In this document: positions 1-7,191 of the stretch, one piece after another
How the letters are laid out: each line of letters opens with the position of its first letter
How positions within the stretch are numbered: the stretch's first letter is position 1
Source: Actinomycetales bacterium
Lineage (GTDB): Bacteria > Actinomycetota > Actinomycetes > Actinomycetales > Cellulomonadaceae
DNA length: 10,627 nucleotides
Assembly (NCBI GenBank): GCA_015655615.1
Contig: JAATES010000091.1
Span: forward strand, 1 to 10,627
Reading direction: 5' to 3'
Position numbers and translations under genes: made by a program
The notes under the pieces: generated by a model
Told to the model about the DNA's origin: nothing
What the model saw: only the letters and a program-made list of their open reading frames with translations
The model's database searches: none

Positions 1-98
1 CAGGACGACGCTGATGAGCCACACGGCGATGCCCCGCGCGGTCGGCCTGGTGCGCGGGGGGCGCTCCTCAGGCGGCGGCTCACGCGTGCCCGGTGCCA

Positions 99-99
<1 letters not shown>
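1..99 (-). CDS. Membrane protein N-terminus, probable DUF58 family (partial)
   Basis: Only the first 33 codons lie in the window; the gene runs off the left edge. The ATG at 99-97 shares one base with the TGA stop of the MoxR gene (TGATG), so the two are almost certainly co-transcribed and translationally coupled. The visible protein has a hydrophilic, Pro/Arg-rich start followed by RPTARGIAVWLISVVL, an arginine-flanked segment entering a membrane helix. DUF58 proteins often begin with such a 'PT-x-RG' stretch before two N-terminal helices, and a DUF58 gene commonly follows moxR directly. The family call therefore rests mostly on context plus this short motif. Another membrane partner of MoxR, such as a transglutaminase-like or von Willebrand factor A protein, remains possible. 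Confidence 0.55.
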
Positions 100-1124
<1,025 letters not shown>

Positions 1125-1131
1125 CGAAGGG

Positions 1132-1136
1132 CTCCT
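1132..1136 (-). promoter_or_regulatory. Ribosome binding site of the MoxR gene
   Basis: AGGAG on the minus strand, seven bases before the ATG at 1124. It decides the start against longer in-frame options upstream to 1196. Confidence 0.75.
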
Positions 1137-1215
1137 GTTCTCGGCTGGCCGGCCTGGTTGCATGGCGACACTGTCAATGGGTTTACACGCTACCAAGCCT
1201 TCCCTTCCGTGCGGG

Positions 1216-2580
1216 CTACCCCCGGGCTTGCGGGCGGGGTGCCTGAGTCACAGAGTCTGCCGCGAGGGGATTGTCCGGACCGGCGATCACGGTGGTGTGC
1301 AGGGTGCCACGCCTGGTTCCGATGGCCCGCATTCCGTGGAACACGAGCAGTGCGGCACCGGTTCCGAGTGCGATGCCGCCGAATTGCAGGGACCCGACCT
1401 GCCAGGTGACATCGGCGATGGCGATGACCAGGCCGACCCCGGCGGTCATGAGGTTGACGGGGTCGGCGAAGCTGACCCGGTTGTCGACCCAGATGCGGGC
1501 ACCCAGCACGCCGATCATGCCGTAGAGGACCACTCCGGCACCGCCGAGGACTCCCAGCGGCATCGCCGAGATGACGGCGCCGACCTTGGGAAACACGCTC
1601 AGGAGGATGGCGGTGGCACCGGCGACCCAGTAGGCCGCGGTGGAATACACCCGCGACGAGGCCATGACGCCGATGTTCTCCGCATAGGTGGTGGTTCCGG
1701 AGCCGCCGGCCGAGCCCGCGACCACGGTCGCCAGGCCGTCTGCCATCAGTGCTCGGCCGGTACTGGAGTCCAGGTTGCTGCCGGTCATCAGGGCGACCGA
1801 CTTCACGTGACCGACGTTCTCGGCGATGAGCACCAGGACCACGGGGATGAAAAGCCCCAGCGTGCTGAGGTGGAAGGTGGGCGTGGCGAACTCCGGCAGG
1901 CCGATCCAGGAGGCCTGGGAGACGGCGGTGTAGTCGATCTCGCCGCGCAGTGCGGCGACGCCGTAGCCAGCTGCCACGCCCACCAGGATGGAGAGCCTGC
2001 CGAGGAGCCCTCGGAAGAACACCGAGACGAACAGGATCACCGCGATGGTCACGACCGCCGAGGCGGGGCCCTCCACGAGGTTGCTCTTGGCGGCGGGAGC
2101 CAGATTGAGGCCGATCAGGGCGACGATGGTGCCGGTGACCACTGGGGGCATCAGCTTTTCTATCCACTGGGTGCCGCTGCGCTGGACGATGACGCCCACC
2201 AGGAACAGGATCGCGCCGGTGACCACCAGGCCACCGAGGGCACCCTGGATGCCGTGATCGGCCTTGGCTGCCGTGATGGGCGCGATGAACGCGAAGCTGG
2301 AACCGAGATAGCTGGGGACCCTGCCGCGGGTCAGCAGCAGGAAGATCATGGTGCCCAGACCCGAGAACAGCAGAGTGGTGGCCGGCGGGAACCCCGTCAG
2401 GGCCGGAACGATCAGCGTGGAGCCTGCCATGGCCAGCACGTGCTGGGTGCCGATTCCGATGGTGCGCGGCCAGCTGAGGCGCTCGTGCGGCGCGACGACT
2501 GCTCCGGGGGCGACGGTGGTGCCGTCGCCGTGCAGGGTCCAGGTCATCGCTGCGGGCAGGCGCACGGGTGTCACCGTCAT
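1216..2580 (-). CDS. NCS2-family uracil/xanthine permease (UraA-like)
   Basis: This 454-residue integral membrane protein belongs to the nucleobase:cation symporter-2 family, which imports uracil or purines such as xanthine with protons. Visible features are GTQHVLAMAGSTLIVPALTG near residues 44-63, PSYLGSSFAFIAP (89-101), AENVGH with Glu254 and YAENIGVMASSR with Glu301. The two glutamates match the substrate-binding pair of E. coli UraA (E241 and E290). The family signature N-x-G-x4-T-R/K/G appears as NIGVMASSR, with Ser309 in place of Thr. Hydrophobic helices fill about residues 40-430, as expected for 14 transmembrane segments. The ATG at 2580 lacks a clear Shine-Dalgarno; an internal ATG at 2547 is an alternative, so the start is uncertain. 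Uracil specificity is likely by resemblance but not proven. No pyrimidine-catabolism neighbour is present. Confidence 0.9.
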   Translation of the reverse strand: MTVTPVRLPAAMTWTLHGDGTTVAPGAVVAPHERLSWPRTIGIGTQHVLAMAGSTLIVPALTGFPPATTLLFSGLGTMIFLLLTRGRVPSYLGSSFAFIAPITAAKADHGIQGALGGLVVTGAILFLVGVIVQRSGTQWIEKLMPPVVTGTIVALIGLNLAPAAKSNLVEGPASAVVTIAVILFVSVFFRGLLGRLSILVGVAAGYGVAALRGEIDYTAVSQASWIGLPEFATPTFHLSTLGLFIPVVLVLIAENVGHVKSVALMTGSNLDSSTGRALMADGLATVVAGSAGGSGTTTYAENIGVMASSRVYSTAAYWVAGATAILLSVFPKVGAVISAMPLGVLGGAGVVLYGMIGVLGARIWVDNRVSFADPVNLMTAGVGLVIAIADVTWQVGSLQFGGIALGTGAALLVFHGMRAIGTRRGTLHTTVIAGPDNPLAADSVTQAPRPQARG

Positions 2581-2599
2581 TCTGTGTGGTCGGGGGCCA

Positions 2600-2635
2600 G
2601 AGCTGCCGGGCGAGGCAGGGCTCGGGGTGATCTTA
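2600..2635 (-). promoter_or_regulatory. Candidate promoter -10 and leader hairpin of the permease gene
   Basis: On the minus strand TAAGAT (2635-2630) is a plausible actinobacterial -10 box, about 50 bases before the permease ATG. No convincing -35 hexamer is seen 16-18 bases upstream. Between the box and the ATG an inverted repeat, CTGCC/GGCAG with a six-base loop and an outer GAG/CTC pair (2623-2600), could fold in the leader RNA. The permease start has no obvious Shine-Dalgarno. The rest of the 117-base gap (2581-2697) shows nothing else recognisable. Confidence 0.3.
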
Positions 2636-2691
2636 GCGTCCCTGGAGTCGATCAGGTGGGGACGTGCGGCCTCACCGAGCCGCCCTGGCGT

Positions 2692-2707
2692 GATCCGCTA
2701 TCGGATC
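2692..2707 (-). terminator. Hairpin at the stop codon of the glycosylase gene
   Basis: A perfect six-base-pair inverted repeat, GATCCG / CGGATC with loop ATAG on the minus strand, spans the TAG stop of the pyrimidine-dimer glycosylase-like gene. A second small stem, CGCC-AGG-GCGG, follows immediately. No U-tract follows, so intrinsic termination is uncertain; it could instead be a 3'-end stabiliser. Its position at the end of the last gene that could belong to the carotenoid transcript makes it the best terminator candidate there. Confidence 0.35.
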
Positions 2708-3135
2708 CCGCGTTCCCACGGCTCGATCTCACCGGGAACCACCCGGAAGACGGGGTGGACCTCGGGAACGGCGAGGCCGCTCCACCGGGCAGCGACCCGC
2801 GGACTGCGCTGGAGCAGCTTTCGGTTGAGGTGCCCCCACTCGAAGTCGCGTTGTCCCGCAGTGACCGTGATCGCGCCGGTGCGTCCGGCGGGCCCCAGAA
2901 TCCGTTCGCGGGCGAAGTGATACCCGCGGGAATCGGCCTCGTCCGCGATGCCGTGCAGGAAGGTCCGCAGGGTGGCCTGCGGCTCAGCCGCCGCGCGGAA
3001 CCGGAGGAGTTGCGGGTGATGGCTGTAGCCGCCCTCCTCCTTGCCGAGCACGCTCTGCGCCAGGAGTCCTTCTCGCCAGCAGGCGGTCAGGGCCTGCCTG
3101 TCGAAGTACTGCGGGTGAATGGTCCACAGGCGCAT
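2698..3135 (-). CDS. Pyrimidine dimer DNA glycosylase / endonuclease V-like protein
   Basis: This 145-residue protein resembles the Pyr_excise family, whose founder T4 endonuclease V cuts the glycosyl bond of UV-induced pyrimidine dimers and nicks the DNA. It begins MRLWTIHPQYFD, followed by WREGLLAQSVL (20-30), GGYSHHPQLLRFR (about 36-48), DSRGYHF and DFEWGHLNRKL, the order typical of bacterial members. Glu22 in WREGLL aligns with catalytic Glu23 of the T4 enzyme. The N-terminal nucleophile of T4 (Thr2) is not obviously matched: residue 2 here is Arg, which is common in the cellular branch, so activity is not certain. The start at 3135 is backed by AGGAGGA seven bases upstream. It lies 52 bases after crtEb on the same strand with no clear terminator between, so it may be the last gene of the carotenoid transcript. 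Confidence 0.8.
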   Translation of the reverse strand: MRLWTIHPQYFDRQALTACWREGLLAQSVLGKEEGGYSHHPQLLRFRAAAEPQATLRTFLHGIADEADSRGYHFARERILGPAGRTGAITVTAGQRDFEWGHLNRKLLQRSPRVAARWSGLAVPEVHPVFRVVPGEIEPWERGIR

Positions 3136-3142
3136 CGGGTGC

Positions 3143-3149
3143 TCCTCCT
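3143..3149 (-). promoter_or_regulatory. Strong ribosome binding site of the glycosylase-like gene
   Basis: AGGAGGA on the minus strand with a seven-base spacer to the ATG at 3135. It is the best Shine-Dalgarno in the window, and it fixes the start against an open frame reaching 3243 inside crtEb. Confidence 0.8.
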
Positions 3150-3187
3150 GTCGGGGTTGCGGGTGGGTGCAGGCGGCGCAGTGCTGG

Positions 3188-4048
3188 CTAACCCCGCCGC
3201 CAGGTCCACAGGAGCAGCAGGGTGACCACGAAGCCGCTGGCATAGTTCAGGCCGAGGAAGCGCCGCCAGGCGCGATTGGTCGTTCCGGCGTCCGCATCGC
3301 TGACAGTGCGGTAGGGCGCGACGTTGACGAGGTAGGGAACGGCCAGCACGCCCGCCAGGCTCCCGGGCCAGGGCGCAAGGAGCATGACCGCTCCGGCCCC
3401 CAGCCAGCACACCAGGGCCAGGCGAGTGGTCCGGCGGGGTCCGAGCAGTGTCGCGATCGAGGAGAGGCCGGCGGCTCGATCAGGCGCGATGTCCTGGACG
3501 GCGCCGAAGGCGTGGCTGGCGCAGGCCCACAGGAAGAACGCGACCATCGACGCCACCAGGCCCCGGGTGGGAGCCGCCTCGGTGAGAGCCAGCCCGAACA
3601 GCGCCGGTGTGACGAAGTGCAGGGCCGAGGTGATCGAGTCGAGGAAGGGCACTTCTTTGAATCGGAGCCCGGGGACGGAATAGGCGAGCACCGCAGCCAT
3701 GCTCAGGACGAGCACTCCCGTCGACACCGCGTTCCCCGCCAGTGCGAGGGCCACCAGGAACGGCACGGTCGTCAGGATCGACCACAGCCAGACCTGGCGG
3801 TGTTGTGAGCGCGGCACCAGGGCTCCCTCGGCGCCGCCCTTGCGAGGATTGGCGAGGTCCGAGTCGTGGTCGTACACGTCGTTGATGCCGTACAGGGCGA
3901 GGTTGTAGGGCACCAGGAAGAAGATGCTGCCGAGGATCAGCGTCGGGTCGGCGCCCGTTCCGGTCATCAGGTAGGCGGCTGCGAACGGGAAGGCCGTGTT
4001 GATCCAGCTCACCGGACGGGAGGCCAGCACGAGGGTGCGTGCGGTCAT
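3188..4048 (-). CDS. crtEb: Lycopene elongase, UbiA-family prenyltransferase (CrtEb)
   Basis: This 286-residue polytopic membrane prenyltransferase is predicted to add C5 units from DMAPP to both ends of lycopene, giving C45 and C50 intermediates. The first Asp-rich motif is NDVYDHDSD (56-64), followed by NPRKGG. The second lies in AFGAVQDIAPDRAAG (about 180-194, Asp186 and Asp190). Both bind the prenyl diphosphate through magnesium in UbiA enzymes. YSVPGLRFKEVPFLDS (123-138) is typical of the lycopene-elongase branch (CrtEb, CrtE2, LbtBC). The ATG at 4048-4046 overlaps the crtYf stop as ATGA, and GGGAGG lies five bases before it. An open frame to 4177 is not used. It follows both cyclase genes, the order seen in C. 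glutamicum rather than Micrococcus luteus. Whether it also hydroxylates the new end groups cannot be read from sequence. Confidence 0.92.
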   Translation of the reverse strand: MTARTLVLASRPVSWINTAFPFAAAYLMTGTGADPTLILGSIFFLVPYNLALYGINDVYDHDSDLANPRKGGAEGALVPRSQHRQVWLWSILTTVPFLVALALAGNAVSTGVLVLSMAAVLAYSVPGLRFKEVPFLDSITSALHFVTPALFGLALTEAAPTRGLVASMVAFFLWACASHAFGAVQDIAPDRAAGLSSIATLLGPRRTTRLALVCWLGAGAVMLLAPWPGSLAGVLAVPYLVNVAPYRTVSDADAGTTNRAWRRFLGLNYASGFVVTLLLLWTWRRG

Positions 4049-4392
4049 GCGGGCCTCCCGGTGCCGTGGCGCCGAGGGCGGCTGCGCTGCCACTCCAGCA
4101 CGGCGGGGAGCAGGATCGCCCCGGCGATCGGATAGGCGAAGTCCTCGATCGGCGCCCGTCCCACTGTCACACCCCACAGGTGCTCGGGTGCGTAGGAGAA
4201 CAATCCGGCCGCGATCATGAGGTTGTCGAAGACCGCCGTCAGGGCCACCAGCACCAGCGCGGTGGCCGGCGCTGCCCGCGCATACCGGGGTACGGCGGTC
4301 TTATCGCCCCGGTGGTGGGCGAGCGCGAGCAGGAGGGCCGCAGCGATCACTGCGACGCCCACGAAGACGGCGCTGAAGGAGAGGTAGGTCAT
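4045..4392 (-). CDS. crtYf: C50 carotenoid cyclase small subunit (CrtYf-like)
   Basis: This 115-residue protein is one half of the heterodimeric membrane cyclase of actinobacteria. It has an N-terminal helix (about 5-25), a second at about 42-65 containing TAVFDNLMIAAGLFSY, and a third around 82-98. The conserved PIEDFAYPIAG (about 81-91), with an acidic pair after Pro, is shared by the CrtYd/CrtYf/CrtYh half and is presumed catalytic. The ATG overlaps the crtYe stop (ATGA) and its own stop overlaps crtEb. The tail after residue 98 is Arg-rich and probably cytosolic. The subunit works only together with CrtYe. Epsilon, gamma and beta cyclases of this type are too similar to separate by eye, so the symbol follows the C. 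glutamicum gene order and the ring type stays open. Confidence 0.87.
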   Translation of the reverse strand: MTYLSFSAVFVGVAVIAAALLLALAHHRGDKTAVPRYARAAPATALVLVALTAVFDNLMIAAGLFSYAPEHLWGVTVGRAPIEDFAYPIAGAILLPAVLEWQRSRPRRHGTGRPA

Positions 4393-4709
4393 GGTGCGTC
4401 CCGGCGGGAGAGCACCGTCAGGGCGGAGTAGGCGACCACGGTCAGATAGGACAGGAAGAACAGGAACACCAGCTCCTCGACAGGAAGATGCGGGGCCAGG
4501 TCGATGCCGGTCAGTGCGGTGCTGGATCCTCGCAGGAACACGCCCGCTGCGATCCCGGTCAGGTCCCAGACCAGGAAGAACGCCGTGCCGACGAGCGAGA
4601 CCAGCAGAGTCCTCCGGGGAGCGCGCCACCAGGCGAGCCGGAAGCGGCGGTCTAGTGCGGTCACCCCGGCCAACGAGAGCACCAGCACGCCCAGATAGGC
4701 GAACCGCAT
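4389..4709 (-). CDS. crtYe: C50 carotenoid cyclase small subunit (CrtYe-like)
   Basis: This 106-residue membrane protein is the partner of CrtYf. Three hydrophobic segments are visible: residues 3-19, 34-57 with FFLVWDLTGIAAGVF, and about 78-99. PVEELVFLFFLSYLTVVAY carries the P-x-E-E motif shared by CrtYc, CrtYe and CrtYg subunits and by fungal and archaeal lycopene cyclases. Its ATG (4709-4707) shares one base with the crtI stop (TGATG), and its stop overlaps crtYf (ATGA); close coupling fits equal synthesis of two subunits of one enzyme. With an elongase encoded next door, the substrate is probably the C50 flavuxanthin-type intermediate rather than plain lycopene. Confidence 0.87.
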   Translation of the reverse strand: MRFAYLGVLVLSLAGVTALDRRFRLAWWRAPRRTLLVSLVGTAFFLVWDLTGIAAGVFLRGSSTALTGIDLAPHLPVEELVFLFFLSYLTVVAYSALTVLSRRDAP

Positions 4710-6286
4710 CAGGACACCCCGGACGTCGGCGGTACCGGAAGCGGTCCCGCACTGGAGTCCCTGCGCAGCCGCTTCAGCACGATCTCGGCGCTGATCAGGC
4801 ACATGGGCACCCCCACACCGGGTGAGGTCGTCGCACCTGCGTAGTACAGCCCGCCGACCTTGCGCGAGGCGTTGCGCGTTCGGAACATGGCACTCTGCCG
4901 CAGTAGGTGGGCGGGGCCCAGCATGCCGCCGGACCACGAGTGGTAGTCGTTCGCGAAGTCTCCGGGGCCCAGCGTGCGCCGGACGACGATGCGTTCGGCG
5001 AGGTCCGGGATGCCCGCCCAGCGGGCGATCTGCCCGATTGCGCCGTCCACGGTTCGCTCGACGGTCTCGTCCCCCGCCCCGTCGATGCCACCGCAGCCGA
5101 GACCGACGTCCGCGGGCACCGGGATCAGGATGAACAGGTTCTCGCTGCCGACCGGTGCGACGGTGGCATCGGTGGCGCTGGTGCGGGACACGTAGAGCGA
5201 GGGCACCGCGGGGATGGCACCGGGCTGGTGGAACACCGCGTCGAAGTTGGCGTTCCAGTCTCGGGCGAACAACAGTGTGTGATGGTCGAGCTCCGGGAGG
5301 GCCCCGTCGACCCCGAGCATGGCGATGATCGCACCGGGGCCGCTGACCTGCTTGTCCCACCACTGCTCGGGGTAGCTGCGGTCCGGCTCGGCGAGCAGCT
5401 CGGTCTCGGTGTGGTGGAGGTCGGCGCACGAGACCACCACGGTCGCCGGGCGGTGGTGATCCCGGCCGTCGGGATCCCGCCACCGCACCCCCTCGACCTG
5501 GCCGGCCGTGGTGCGGATCTCCTGAACGGCGGCGTCGTAGACGATCCGGGCGCCGTGCGCCAGCGCCAGGCGTTCCAGGCTGGTGACGACCTCGTGGAAG
5601 CCGCCGCGCGGGTAGAAGACGCCCTCGTCCAGGTCCATCGCGCTCATCAGGTGGTAGATCGCGGGCGCGTCACGCGGGTCCGCACCCAGGAACACCGCCG
5701 GATAGGACAACGTCTGGCGCAGGATCGGTGTGCGGACGGACCGAGCGGCGAAGGACGCCAGCGAGGTCGAGGCGATGCGTGCGGCGACCCCCAGGCGTCG
5801 CAGCACCGACCAGCTGAGCATCGAACGAGCGGACGTATAGGGGTTGTAGAGAAAGCGCTCTGTGGACAGCGCCATCCACTCGTGAGCGGAGTCCAGGTAA
5901 CGCTCCAGTGCGGCCCCGGCTCCGGGCTCGACCGCCTCGAAGGCGGCAGCCACCCGGTCGGCGCCGGCAGGGAGGGTCAGGGACTGCGCCGGAGCGTCCC
6001 CGGTCGGCTCCCGGAGCACCCGGTAGGCGGGGTCGAGTCGCTGGAGGTCGAGTTGTGCGGACAGGCTGGTGCCCATCAGCCGGTAGAAGTGCTCGTAGAC
6101 CTCCGGCATGAGGAACCAGGAGGGCCCGGTGTCGAAGGTGAACCCGCGGTCTGTGATGCGCCCCGCCCGTCCTCCTGGACCGGAGGAGCGTTCGAGCACG
6201 GTGACCTGGTAGCCCTCGCGGGCCAGCAGACCGGCGGTGGCCAGTCCTGCGATCCCGGCACCGATGACCAGGGCCTCGTCGCTCAT
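4709..6286 (-). CDS. crtI: Phytoene desaturase (CrtI)
   Basis: This 525-residue FAD-dependent desaturase converts phytoene to lycopene in four steps. The N-terminal dinucleotide-binding fold is clear: VIGAGIAGLATAGLL (7-21), Glu32 at the end of the second strand, then GPGGRAG and FDTGPSWFLMPEVY, both typical of bacterial CrtI. Near the C-terminus PGVGVPMCLISAEIV is the usual carotenoid-desaturase signature closing the FAD site. Length is normal. The ATG at 6286-6284 overlaps the crtB stop (ATGA) and has GGAGG five bases upstream (6296-6292); the open frame extending to 6727 only shadows crtB. The protein is expected at the inner membrane surface. The step number is not visible in the sequence, but downstream elongase and cyclases imply lycopene as product. 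Confidence 0.96.
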   Translation of the reverse strand: MSDEALVIGAGIAGLATAGLLAREGYQVTVLERSSGPGGRAGRITDRGFTFDTGPSWFLMPEVYEHFYRLMGTSLSAQLDLQRLDPAYRVLREPTGDAPAQSLTLPAGADRVAAAFEAVEPGAGAALERYLDSAHEWMALSTERFLYNPYTSARSMLSWSVLRRLGVAARIASTSLASFAARSVRTPILRQTLSYPAVFLGADPRDAPAIYHLMSAMDLDEGVFYPRGGFHEVVTSLERLALAHGARIVYDAAVQEIRTTAGQVEGVRWRDPDGRDHHRPATVVVSCADLHHTETELLAEPDRSYPEQWWDKQVSGPGAIIAMLGVDGALPELDHHTLLFARDWNANFDAVFHQPGAIPAVPSLYVSRTSATDATVAPVGSENLFILIPVPADVGLGCGGIDGAGDETVERTVDGAIGQIARWAGIPDLAERIVVRRTLGPGDFANDYHSWSGGMLGPAHLLRQSAMFRTRNASRKVGGLYYAGATTSPGVGVPMCLISAEIVLKRLRRDSSAGPLPVPPTSGVS

Positions 6287-7191
6287 GGGTGCCTCCAGGT
6301 CGAGGGCGGCCGTGGCACCACGGAGCGTGCCGCGATCCAGAGCTTTCGTGGCGTGGTCACCCGGACCCTGCGGTGGTGGAGGTCGGCGGCAGTCGTCTGG
6401 TCGATGAGGCGGAGCAAGTCGGCGAAGAGTGCATGGGCGGTACGGACGGCCGGGCGGCAGTCTGCGGGGAGCCGGTCGATCACTGCGTCCGCGCGGTCCA
6501 GGTCGGCGTGGATGCGCAGGCTCCACCGGGCTTTGGCTGCGGTGTCGAGCAGCTCGTTCTCGGACTCCGCCGCCAGGTAGTTGCGTCCCCGTCCCTGATT
6601 GTCGGCCGCGAGGTCCCGCAGGAAGTTGACGTTCTGAAAGGCCGCACCGAGCGCTCGGGCGCCCGTCTCCAGCTCGGCGAGGTCCGCTGCGGTGCAGTGC
6701 CTGCCTTGCAGGAAGACTCGCAGGCACATCAGGCCGACCGCCTCGGCCGACCCGTAGACGTAGTCCCGGTGCGCACGATCGTCGAAGACCCGCACGGTCA
6801 GATCGCTGCGCATGCTCGCGAAGAAGGGGCGGACCAGGGTCGCATCGATCCCGGCGTGCCGTGCCGTGGTCGCGAAGGCATGCACGAGGGGATTGGTGCT
6901 GTACCCGGTGGTGATCGCGTCGAGGGTCTGCGCCTCCAGCTCGTCGAGGTAATCGGCGGCGATCAAGGAGGGGAGCCCCGCGCCTTCCACGGCGCCGTCG
7001 ACGACCTCGTCTGCCAGTCGTACCAGGCCGTAGATGTTGCGCACATGGCGACGGCAGCGGGGACCGAGCAGCCTGCTGGCCAGGGAGAACGAGGTGGAAT
7101 AGGTCGCGATGACCTGGGCCGCGGTCGCCTCGGACGCCAGCGTGTACCGGGCGAGGGCGGCGGCGGGGAGCGCTTGCGAGGGAACGGTCAT
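6283..7191 (-). CDS. crtB: Phytoene synthase (CrtB)
   Basis: This 302-residue class I head-to-head prenyl synthase joins two geranylgeranyl diphosphates into phytoene. YSTSFSLASRLL (31-42) is the family's N-terminal signature. The first Asp-rich motif is DEVVD (61-65). The second sits in NVNFLRDLAADNQGRGRNYL (Asp193 and Asp197), and both bind the diphosphates through magnesium. DYVYGSAEAVGLMCLRVF (143-160) is also typical. Length is usual for bacterial CrtB. The ATG at 7191-7189 overlaps the crtE stop as ATGA, with only a weak upstream GGCGG, so translation probably depends on coupling to crtE. Squalene or dehydrosqualene synthases share this fold, but the gene context makes phytoene synthase the clear choice. 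Confidence 0.95.
   Translation of the reverse strand: MTVPSQALPAAALARYTLASEATAAQVIATYSTSFSLASRLLGPRCRRHVRNIYGLVRLADEVVDGAVEGAGLPSLIAADYLDELEAQTLDAITTGYSTNPLVHAFATTARHAGIDATLVRPFFASMRSDLTVRVFDDRAHRDYVYGSAEAVGLMCLRVFLQGRHCTAADLAELETGARALGAAFQNVNFLRDLAADNQGRGRNYLAAESENELLDTAAKARWSLRIHADLDRADAVIDRLPADCRPAVRTAHALFADLLRLIDQTTAADLHHRRVRVTTPRKLWIAARSVVPRPPSTWRHP

Noticed and set aside
1172..1177. TTGACA on the minus strand as a -35 box for moxR
   Set aside because: The bases 16-18 downstream are GC-only and give no acceptable -10 box; a perfect hexamer alone is weak evidence.
1125..1196. Longer moxR start at 1196
   Set aside because: The ATG at 1124 has a well-placed AGGAG, and the added residues resemble nothing in the family.
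4907..6580. A 557-residue plus-strand open frame
   Set aside because: It lies antisense to crtI and crtB, which have full sets of family motifs. The translation has no known motif.
6287..6727. Extension of the crtI frame upstream to 6727
   Set aside because: It shadows crtB. The FAD-binding motif starts right after the ATG at 6286, which has GGAGG five bases upstream.
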